From Dendrobium chrysotoxum (taxonomy: Eukaryota; Streptophyta; Magnoliopsida; Asparagales; Orchidaceae), in the NCBI GenBank assembly GCA_019925795.1, contig CM034315.1:248001-312000 (forward strand): a DNA stretch of 64,000 bases, in the 5' to 3' direction. How positions within the stretch are numbered: position 1 is the stretch's first letter; every line of letters starts with the position of its first letter. The position numbers and the translations under genes are program-made. This document shows, piece after piece, positions 55,733-64,000 of the stretch. Below the pieces are notes generated by a model, which was not told the DNA's origin, did not search any database, and worked only from the letters and a program-made list of their open reading frames with translations.

Positions 55733-56196
55733 TGAAAGGAAACACTTGAAGATTTCAAGTATTTCCTATTAATCCTCATAAAACAGCGAGAATTCTCCAC
55801 GATTCCAATGGAAAACCAGTGAAAACAATAATTTTATTGCAAGAAAACAAACTACGAAAGAAAATAACAAGATACAATTGATCATCTATTCGAGAGGAGG
55901 TTCGATCTCTCCCAAATCTCTATACGCCGCTAGAGCCCAAAGAAAACCTAAAAGATCTCAAATTTCAGCCAAATTCAAGATGCCCTAATCCTAGGAAAAC
56001 AAACTATTTAATGCATACAATTCAAAAGGAAATCTCTAAACAGCCCCTACATTCAAATTTCCCTCTCAAATCCCTCAAAAATCTTTCCTAAATAGCTCCG
56101 TCTGGGCATTCGGATCGCGCGGCATCTACAGGAGGCGGAGATTCAGCCACTGTTTTGCAAGCCGGTTTCGTATGAACCGGCTGGACTGGTCTAACA
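55733..56196 (-). repeat. 5' LTR of the deleted gypsy element
   Basis: 464 bp, partner of 52952-53408. It abuts the PBS on the left (3 bp spacer) and gtatc on the right. Confidence 0.92.
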
Positions 56197-56520
56197 GTAT
56201 CCTAAAAAAGTGGTCCCTAGCTCTCTCTACCAAAGCCAACTCCAACCCACATGGAAGCTCCCGCAGCCGCATTCATGCAAACACTTCATGCACAACACCA
56301 CCGCCGTTGGAGCGCCATCACCACCTCCTTGCTAAGTCTTCATGCTCTACAAAATCTTCTCTTCGTCCACAATATCTCCTGTTCTTACAATCTTGCAGGT
56401 GACGATAGACATTTTTTTTTCTTTTATAAACCTGAATATTTTTGGTTTTAGTTGCTTAGGATTTCCTTTTTCTGAACACTTGCCTTTCTAATTAAAATTT
56501 TCATTTTACGGTTTTCTAAA

Positions 56521-58840
56521 ATGGTTAGAGCCGGCAAACAAAAAAAATGTGATAGAAAAATCTCAGCATGAAAATATAGTGCACAAGTGAAAATTAGAAG
56601 TGACAAGACATACATCTATTTGAAGTATAACTATTATGATAAAGTTGTTGAAAATGGTGCAACTAAAAAAAAGTCAGTACTATGATTCACATAAGAATAT
56701 TGCACCCTATGCTTAATTTCCTGAGAATTGAAAGAGGATATTCGTGTTTACATGAACAAAATGACCACGTTGAAGCATTTAGCACAACAAAAAATTGAAT
56801 AGCTAATCTTATTATGATAGTGGGCCTAGTGGCAAAGATTCAAAGTCATATTTTCCACAAATATCAAGTAGATATGCAAGAGGCAATATAAGATAAATAT
56901 GAAGGATGACAAGGATGATGATGGGAGGGTATCCATCAGATATCTCCTCAAAATGCAAAAGAGGCACATAGGCATGTCTATATAAATATTGGAAGATTTT
57001 TTTTATTATGGAATGGTTATTACAATGTGACAACTTCCCCTTCCTATGTCAACATGATTTAATCTATAGATTCCTATGGTCGAGGCCTTAAATCTATGTT
57101 TATGTATAAGCTCAGGGCTAGAATGCTAGAGGAACTCACTAAGAATGTCATTAAGAATATCAAAATAACATGGACATGGACTGGAGCTACTACCATGTCT
57201 GATGGTTGGATTGATATTAAAGAAAAAACCTTTAATTAACAATCCCTATGACACCATTTTAAAAAGTCTGTTGAAACATCAGATCAGGTGAAGAATTCAG
57301 AGTACATTTTTGGAATTATTAATGGAGTCATAAAGGAGATTGGAGAGTACTTAGTGATACAAGTTGTTACTAACAATGCTAGTCCTTATAGGGCAACACG
57401 AAATAATTTAATAGAGAAGAGAAAGCATACATATTAGAAGCGATGTACGGTAGATGATATAACTTAATTCTTGAAAAATTAGAGCATTGGCTCACCACAG
57501 GAATGCTTTAATCAATATAAGAAGAATAGCAAGTTCATCCACAAGCATAGTTAGGTTATGGCTTTGATGGAAATTTTTCTAAGAAAAACTCTTACAATCT
57601 GCAACAATTAGATTTGTTATGACCTACTTGACTGTACAAACCATTTTGGATGTAAGGCAACCTTTGAAGGCCATCTTTACCTCTACACAGTAGTAAAAAT
57701 TTGTTTGGCTAAGAAACCTGAAGACAAAGACATCAAAAAAATTATTTTGAATGACACGTTTTGGTTAAGTGTGAGTTATGATATAACAACAACTAAGCCA
57801 CTGATTTATATTTTAAGAATAATTGATGCTGAGAAAAATTCAATTACAAATTTCATTTATAACGTGGTGGTTGAGGCTAAGGAGTTGATAGCACATAATT
57901 TAGGAGGGGAGAAGTCTAACTATAAGGAAATTGAGGAGACAATTAATGACAGGTTGGAGCTTCAACTTCATCATTATTTACAAACGACAAGACATTATCT
58001 TGATCCTCAATTTTAATATGCTAAAAACAGATCATTAATCTTGAGATAGATTTGGTCAATATCGCTATATGGATAGATTGATAACTAACTAAATTGAGAG
58101 GCCAAAGGTTGATCTTTAACTTGTAGAATAAAAAAATAAGAAAGCATTCTTTGAACCACAACAAGCCAAAGTTACAGTTACAAAACATTCTCCAGGTAAT
58201 TTTTAAAATTTATTGATTAATATTCCGAAAATATTGTATTTTATTTTAATTGTTTTTTTAAATTAGTTGAATTGTGGATTCAATGAGAGATAGCACTCCA
58301 TAACTATATTAATTTACTATCAAGGGTCATACATGATCGTCATCTAGGTATGAGTGAAATAGGAGTACATATAACTAAGTTTATACTAATGGAGAAATCA
58401 TTTGACTACTTTTAAGGATAAACTCTATGGTTTATATTATGTATACTAAGATACTAAAATATCAATAATTGAAGGGGAAAATTTTTGTTGGATGACAAAG
58501 ATCCATTAATTTGTAATGATGCACCATCAAATGATGAATGATTTATAGAGCATAACAATGAAGTTATACCATCAGTGCAAGACGAAGATCTCAATACCGA
58601 TTTCTTTTATGGAGACAAAAGCAGGATCAATATGTCCAACACAAGTCAACAAAAAATTAATAGAAAAGATTTCTATAAAAATTTATATAATTTAAGTTGT
58701 AACCATCAATATACTCAATATTTCAATTTTTAATTTTCTTATTAGTTTTTATTGATTTGGGAAAAATAAGATAGTTGAGATTAAAGACAAAGAGGAAGAT
58801 TGGGAGGATATTGAGACAACCGGGGACGAGGCAAGAGAGA
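56521..58840 (+). pseudogene. hAT (BED/DUF659) transposase
   Basis: It reads as one protein with many stops. A BED-type zinc finger near 56600-56660 (KTYIYLKYNYYDKVVENGATK) has both cysteines of the C..C pair replaced by Tyr. DUF659 follows (WTGATTMSDGWIDI, 57165-57215; IQVVTNNASPYRA, 57358-57396), then a clean 103-residue frame 57705-58016 (IILNDTFWLSVSYDI, KPLIYILRIIDAEK, LQLHHYLQTTRHYLDPQF), typical of the region before the dimerisation domain. Then DDKDPLICNDAPSNDEWFIEHNN near 58490-58550. The family cuts and pastes hAT elements. Inactive. Confidence 0.8.
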
Positions 58841-59270
58841 AAACAAGTCATCATAAAAAATGATTCTATTAAAAACTTATTGAGTGATAAGCATTCTGGT
58901 GACATTCGAATTTATAAATTATAATATTAGTGGCTTATATTACTTGTTAATATTGATTTGAATGTGTAAGAGACTTAATTGAACTTAATTTGATTAGTTA
59001 TTTTCTTACTTTGATATCTTATTTTACTATATGTATGGCCCTTTTTACGTCATACTTTAATGTTAAGATGTTAGCATGGCACTTCTTACTTCATACTTCT
59101 TACTTTGCACAATTCATTGATTCTAATGCTTACGCCTCGAAACTTATGCCTCACTCACAAACAAAAAATACCTCAATATTCAAATGCATAATTCCAAACC
59201 TTAATTATATCAATTACAAGAACAAGACCATGACCTCAAGCAAGACAGCATGAGTTTTATTGAATATTTC

Positions 59271-60492
59271 ACCACCACCACCACCACAACAACAACAAGC
59301 TTTTATCCCACTATGTGGGGTCGACTACATGAATCTTTTTTCTCCATTGTGTTCTGTTAAAAGTCAAATTCTCATCTAAATCTACTAAAAAAAGGTCATT
59401 TCTAATATTTTCTAACCAAGTCTTTTTAGGTCTACTTCTACCTTTCTTAACATAAGTCAAATCTAATACATCTACTTTCCTGATCGGGTCATCGGAAGGC
59501 CGCCGTTTTATGAGACCAAACTATCTAAGGCGACTCTCTCTAATCTTATCTTCCACTAGAGCTAATCCAACCTTTTCACGTATATGCTCATTTCGTATTC
59601 TGTCTCTAAGAGTAAAACCACTCATCCACCTGAGCATCCTCATCTCTACAACACTTTACTTAATATTATGCTTCTCTTTTAATGACCAACATTCTGCACC
59701 ATAGAGCATTGCAGGTCTCACTACCATCTTATAGAATTTTCCCTTAAGTTTGAGAGGGACTTACACAACAAGCCCGATGCATTCCTCTACTTTAACCATC
59801 CAACTTGAATTCTACTAATAATATCTCCATCTAATTCACCATCACTCTGAACAATAGACCCCAGATATCTAAAACGTGTTTAATAACTTGATCACCCAAA
59901 GTCACAATCCCCCCACTAGATATATTATTACTAAAATTATACTCTATATATTCAGTTTTAGATCTACTCAAACAAAAGCCTTTAGACTCTAAGGTTGACC
60001 TCCATTATTCATGTTTACCTTCAACTTCCTCTCTAGTCTTATCAACAAGAAGAATATCATCAGCAAAAAGCATGCATGATGGTACAACCTCTTGCAAATA
60101 TCTAGTGAGAACATCCATGACTAAAGAAAAAAGATATGGGCTTAACGTTGATCATTGATGTAATCCAATTGAAATAGGAAAATACTTGGTCAAATCACCT
60201 TGTGTTTGAACACAAGTAACAGCTCCTGCATACATATCCTTAATGAATTGATATAAGCATTATTAACCCCTTTCTTATGTAGAACTCTCCATAGCACTTC
60301 TCTTGAAACTTTATCATATGCTTTCTCTAAATCAATAAAAATAATATGTAGATCCTCCTTATTCTAGCTATACTTCTCCATCAAACCTCTCAATAAATAT
60401 ATAGCTTCCATAGTAGACCTACCTAGCATGAATCCAAATTGATTTTGAGGAACATTAGTGTCATGTCGCAACCTATGCTCCATAACTCTTTT
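59271..60492 (-). mobile_element. 5'-truncated RTE LINE, 1.2 kb
   Basis: The 3' tail (cac)n-caacaacaacaagc at 59271-59300 is followed by decayed RT coding sequence matching 9150-10375 of the full-length copy, including FADD (near 60045-60070) and the Met-rich DMYA region. Divergence is clearly greater than for the copy at 44875-45596. Target duplications are not visible. Confidence 0.9.
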
Positions 60493-60699
60493 CATTAGCT
60501 TGCTGTTTTAGTTCAATAAATGAAGCTAGTATTTCATTTATCCAAATAAGATTCTATTTTGTATAACTTATTATTACAAATTTCTTTTAAATGCAAAACT
60601 ATTACACTTGACCTTAAATCTAGAGTTTAGTTTTCAAGTTAAAGTTAAGTTCCTTATCATATCACATATTGTTGGGGTGTGTCACCATCTAGACTCCAA
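60493..60699. other. Unassigned link between RTE and copia pol
   Basis: AT-rich sequence without recognisable content. It may belong to the copia interior. Confidence 0.4.
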
Positions 60700-61616
60700 G
60701 TGCGACAAAAGGCTTGCTAAAGCATATTGAGCTAGAAAATACCCATGCAATATCAAAACACGGAATCACAATTATAAAATTGGCCCTTGGGATCCATCAA
60801 TAATTATAAAATATGGTTGAAAAATGATTCACCCAAACTAATAGAATTGATTATTCTAAAATACTTGCTCTTGTGGCAAAACTTAACATCATTAAAGTCA
60901 TTGTTTTAATGGCATACAACCTTGACTACCACTTAACCAATTGGGTATTAAGAATGCATTCTTAAATGGTGACTTACATAAGTCTACATAGATCCTCCTC
61001 CAAGGACTAGTGACTCTAGTAATCTACAAATTGATTAAAAAAAAAATTTATTTTTGAGCTCAAATAATCACCTCGAGCCTAATTCAAAAACATCATAAAA
61101 GTAGTGAGTCAACAGGAGATCAAATAGACTCACTACTTGAAGAAAAGACTAATTATGTATATTGATGATCACACAGTGTCCTATAAACACAACGATAATA
61201 AGTTTATCATACTAATTATGTATATTGATGATATCATTGTTACATAAGATCATGATGTGAAGAAAAGTAACTTGAAGAAAAGACTAGTTGAAGAGTTCAA
61301 AATCAAAGACCTTGTATCTTGGGCATTTTTTCTAAATGAAAATCTCTAAAAACAAATTTGGTCTCACCATCTCTCAAAGAAAGTATGTTTTAGACCTTTT
61401 AAAAGAAATTGGCTTAACCAAAAGCAAACAAATTGACACTCCAGCTGACCCTAATATAAAATTAAGTGATTTTAGCATCAAATCTTTAGTCAGTAAAAGA
61501 AGATATAAAAGGTTGATGGGGAAAATTTTATATTTGGCTCATACCAAATTTGACAGTTTTTATTGTTTGTTTGATAAGTTCATGCATGCCCCTTACAAAG
61601 AACACATGACTGTTAT
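60700..61616 (+). pseudogene. Copia reverse transcriptase
   Basis: In broken frames one reads VAKLN.IKVIV, NAFLNGDL-like, LYMDPPP-like and (61205-61240) a YIDDIIV motif, repeated in part at 61165. A clean frame from 61336 follows: MKISKNKFGLTISQRKYVLDLL, IDTPADPNIKLSD, KRLMGKILYLAHTKFD and HAPYKEHMTVI. It is cut after MTV by the element at 61617 and resumes at 62521 (TVVTRILKNLKK). A 30-bp block (ctaattatgtatattgatga) occurs twice (61150 and 61202), a small internal duplication at the catalytic motif. Confidence 0.8.
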
Positions 61617-62520
61617 TAGGGCTGTCAATATTTGCACAACCCGAAATCTGACCCAGAACCAACCCGAAAAAATCCGGGTTTGGGTCAACCAATTTGACAT
61701 ACAGGTCAGGTTCGGGTTTGGCAAGTCGACCCGTTTAAAAAATCCGATCAGGTTTGGTTGACCCGAAAATCCAAAACTGACCTAGGTTGACCCGTTAAAG
61801 AGAGACTCGCGAATCAACTAGTGCTGTTTAAGACTTCTTTGGTGGGGGAGCCCTCGCACATTATCAAAAGGCCACCATGGGCTCAAGTTAACTAGGCTAT
61901 CCTCATTCCTCGATCGTCGTGCCTTCTAGTTTTTCGTTCCCCTCGCTTGTTTTCTTGCTTTTTTTCTATCATTTTAGATTTTTTTCTTCTTCTAAAACCG
62001 GCCATTTCTTTGATGATATGTCTAAGAAGTTGAATTTGTTCGAGTTCCCTGGTTGAATATTTTCGGTTCTGCTTTAATATTTCTTTTTTTTCTTCTGCTA
62101 CTTGAATTTAAAATTCCTTGACAATTTTCCCCTGCTTAAAATCATTATTTGTTTATTACACTTACCCTGCGGTTTCTTGCTAGCTGACAGGCCTGGTGTA
62201 CGGCTACAGAGGGTCCCGTCAATGTGACCCCGACGGCCCAGGCTTGGCTCACATGACACAGCTATCCCATCCCCTACGTCTAAGCAAACACGAAACTCCA
62301 AACTCTGTTTGCCAACATGCACGAAATCTTGATCCTCCACGTCATCAGAAAGGTGGCGATTTTTGTGTTAATGGCTCGAATCTGGTCAACCCGGTAACCC
62401 GCGCGAGTAAGGTTAGGGTTGGATTTCCTGACCCGTTTGCAAAAACGGGTCGGGTTAGGGTCAACCCGTTTAAACCCGAGTTGACCCGAGCCAACCCGCA
62501 TACCCGTTTTGACACCACTA
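61617..62520. mobile_element. Non-autonomous hAT-type element with ACCCG/CGGGT subterminal repeats
   Basis: Ends TAGGGCTGTCAA and TTGACACCACTA (10 of 12 positions inverse complementary). The 8-bp target duplication is actgttat (61609-61616) and actgttgt (62521-62528), one mismatch, cutting the copia RT/RNase H frame. Both ends are packed with acccg/cgggt and gacccg words (61640-61800 and 62370-62515). Together these are the signature of plant hAT non-autonomous elements. The 500-bp core has no transposase. Apparent ORFs across it are accidental. Confidence 0.85.
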
Positions 62521-63084
62521 ACTGTTGTCACTAGGATTCTCAAAAACCTAAAAAAAAGCTTATGAAGGGGGATTTTCTTTAAAAAGGAGAATCCATAATC
62601 ATAAAAGCCTATACCGATGCTAATTGAGTTGGGTTTAAAATGAACCAAAATCTACTTTAGGATATTGTATCTACGTGTGGGGGTACTATTGCAACCTTGA
62701 GAAGTGAAATCTAAAATAACATAGTAAGAAGTAGTGTCGAAATAGACCTCAGGTCATTGGCCAGTAAGGATCTGGCTTAAGTTACTCCTAGAAGAACTTC
62801 AAGAAAATATCAAGACTCCTAATAATAATATATTGTGACATTAAGGCTACTATCAGTATAGCACATAATCATGCCCATCATGGTCGGATCAACATATGAA
62901 AATAGATCACACTTCATTAAAGAAAAAAATCAAAGTGGAGATTTATTTATTTTATATATTCTATGATTCGAATAAACTACCAGCATCCTAACCAAAGAAA
63001 TGGCTAGATCCCTTTTTGAAAAAATAATTGACAAGCTTGGTTTGTTGAATGTTTACAAACCATCTTGGGGGTAGAGGGACAAAA
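62521..63084 (+). pseudogene. Copia RNase H and polyprotein end, with PPT
   Basis: Frames with stops give TVVTRILKNLKK, KLLLEELQENIKTP, a weak AISIAHN and HIEIDRHFIKEK-like stretch (62860-62930), and FLKKIIDKLGLLNV-like sequence to 63060, the standard end of copia polyproteins. The polypurine tract ttgggggtagaggg (63065-63078) and the 3' LTR follow. Confidence 0.78.
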
Positions 63085-63345
63085 TATTGAATGTTGTTGT
63101 TGTTTGCCCCCTTCCCCTCTTCTCGTTATGGAATAACAACTCACAGGCATTACTAGATGGAAGGGGAGACACAACAATAAATGGGATCATATTACTAGTT
63201 TCTCAAGAAAGAATAGTAGCCAATAATTGTTGTTGTTGTTAAGGTGGAGTATATGGTCCCTACTTTATTGGAAGGCAACAACCAATGAATTGCTGAGGTG
63301 GATGTTGCAATTTTTATCTAGTGGGTTTTAAATTTAAAAAAAAAA
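63085..63345 (+). repeat. Truncated 3' LTR of the copia element
   Basis: It matches the first ~215 bp of the LTR at 51933 with many differences, including TG to TA at the first bases. A gttgttgtt microsatellite occurs twice. The remainder is displaced by the RTE that follows and lies outside the window, if it exists. Confidence 0.72.
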
Positions 63346-63347
63346 CT

Positions 63348-64000
63348 ACTATAACAACAATAATATCAAGCCTTTATCCCACTGTATGGAATTAGCAACA
63401 TAAATAATTCTTCTCCATTATGTCCTGCTAAGAGTCAAATTCTCATTTAAATCTAATAAAGAAAGGTCATTTCTAATATTTTCTAACCAAGTCTTTCTAG
63501 GTCTACCTCTACCTTTCTTAACATAAGCCAAATATAATACATCTACTCTCCTAACCGAGTCATCGAAAGGTCGCCATTTTATGTGACCAAACCATCTATG
63601 GTGACTCTCTCTAATCTTATCTTCCACTGGAGCTTCTCCAACCTTTTCATGTATATGCTCGTTTCGTATCCTGACTCTAAGAGTAAAGTCACTCATCCAC
63701 CTGAGCATCCTCATCTCTACGACACTTAACTTAATATTATGCTTCTCTTTTAATGGCCAACATTTTGCACCATAAAGCATTGTAGGTCTCATCACCATCT
63801 TATAGAATGTACCCTTAAGTTTGAGGGGAACTTTTCTATCACACAAGTCCGATGCATTCCTCCACTTCAACCATCCAACTTGAATTCCACTAATATACCC
63901 ATCTATTTCACCATCACTCTTAACAATAGATCCAAGATATTTAAAACGTGTACTCTTATTAATGATTTGATCGTCCAAAATCAAAATCCCCTACTAGATC
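63348..64000 (-). mobile_element. RTE LINE, running off the right edge
   Basis: caacaataatatcaagcctt starts the tail. The coding frame 63418-63984 (188 residues, uninterrupted) covers the same C-terminal RT region as at 9177-9995 (GAKCWPLKEKHN, MRMLRWMSDF, KKGRGRPRKTWLENIRND). It is moderately diverged from the full-length copy. The 5' part is beyond the window. Confidence 0.9.

Larger units (their letters stand above)
52952..56196 (-). mobile_element. Internally deleted Ty3/gypsy element with both LTRs
   Basis: LTRs at 52952-53408 and 55733-56196, target duplication gtatc (52947-52951, 56197-56201), PBS tggtatcagagc on the minus strand (55718-55729, a perfect Met site) and PPT at 53409-53421. 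The interior is only 2.3 kb: gag, protease and the first 50 residues of the RT region, then directly the last residues of the polyprotein (QQFPSFYLEDKVALW). The RT catalytic block, RNase H and integrase are gone. The LTRs are clearly similar but not identical. Confidence 0.92.
52761..59170 (+). mobile_element. hAT superfamily (BED/DUF659) transposon relic, host of a gypsy element
   Basis: Inferred from a transposase relic at 56521-58840 and from subterminal repeats. 52785-52880 is rich in gaggc words (gcatgaggcataggcctcatgg), and 59125-59155 has the inverse (gcctcgaaacttatgcctc). The gypsy element 52952-56196 is nested inside the left end with a clean 5-bp duplication. Exact termini and an 8-bp target duplication were not located. 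Confidence 0.55.
51933..63345 (+). mobile_element. Ty1/copia element broken up by nested insertions
   Basis: 5' LTR 51933-52322 (TGTTGAATG...TTACA), Met-type PBS (tggtattaaagc, 52323-52334), gag start to about 52760, then foreign DNA. pol resumes at about 60700 (RT), is cut by a hAT-type element at 61617-62520, continues with RNase H to 63080, then PPT (63065-63078) and a 3' LTR from 63085 (tattgaatg, TG now TA), truncated by an RTE near 63345. The two LTRs share the ccccctt.ccctctt.tcg.tatgg region and the aaaaaaaaa tract. Protease and integrase are missing. All frames have stops, so this is an old relic serving as a landing pad. Confidence 0.8.

Noticed and set aside
62196..62648. ORFs at the right end of the hAT-type element
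   Set aside because: Created by acccg/cgggt subterminal repeats, open on both strands at once.

Overview
The window is nuclear DNA from a flowering plant with a repeat-rich genome. I cannot name the species. The evidence is two plant-specific host genes (an EIN3-binding F-box gene of ethylene signalling and a GNOM-type ARF exchange factor), introns with GT/AG borders, plant initiator-Met primer sites on most of the retrotransposons, and many nested plant transposons.

Layout. 1-3010 is a decayed Ty3/gypsy element (minus). 3011-9074 is AT-rich, almost gene-free DNA with one short duplicated motif. 9075-24075 is one large Ty1/copia (Sirevirus-like) element on the minus strand with both LTRs, PPT, PBS, a 5-bp target duplication and an extra ORF between pol and the 3' LTR. 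A full-length 3.04-kb RTE-type LINE sits inside its 3' LTR with a 17-bp target duplication. 24081-26207 is repeat-derived sequence, followed by a second Sirevirus-type LTR standing nearly alone (26213-27893). 27894-33700 holds gypsy remnants, short tandem repeats and microsatellites.

The host island is 33.7-49.5 kb. The EBF gene (34277-37188, plus, two coding exons) and the large C-terminal exon of GNOM (45947-49516, minus) point towards each other. Between them lie a young tRNA-like SINE, a diverged duplicated segment around a gypsy RT relic, RTE copies, and a 1.9-kb solo LTR carrying a 106-codon ORF. The GNOM exon starts at a splice acceptor. The exon(s) for its first ~263 residues (the DCB domain) are not in the 14.5 kb upstream that I can read.

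50.2-64 kb is a Russian-doll cluster. It contains a MULE-type element with ~100-bp inverted ends, then a copia element (5' LTR 51933, 3' LTR 63085) broken up by a BED/DUF659 hAT transposon relic, which itself contains a deletion-derivative gypsy element (52952-56196). Farther along the same copia are a truncated RTE and a hAT-type non-autonomous element (61617-62520).

The host genes do different jobs. EBF is the substrate receptor of an SCF ubiquitin ligase that removes EIN3/EIL. GNOM activates ARF GTPases for endosomal recycling. I see no sign that they act together. The mobile elements show heavy C-to-T type decay: zinc-finger Cys to Tyr and Trp to stop changes recur in unrelated elements. 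The most noteworthy items are the palindrome-packed LTRs of two Sirevirus-like families, the extra ORF of the Sirevirus, the ORF-bearing solo LTR, and the nested insertion record with recognisable target duplications.
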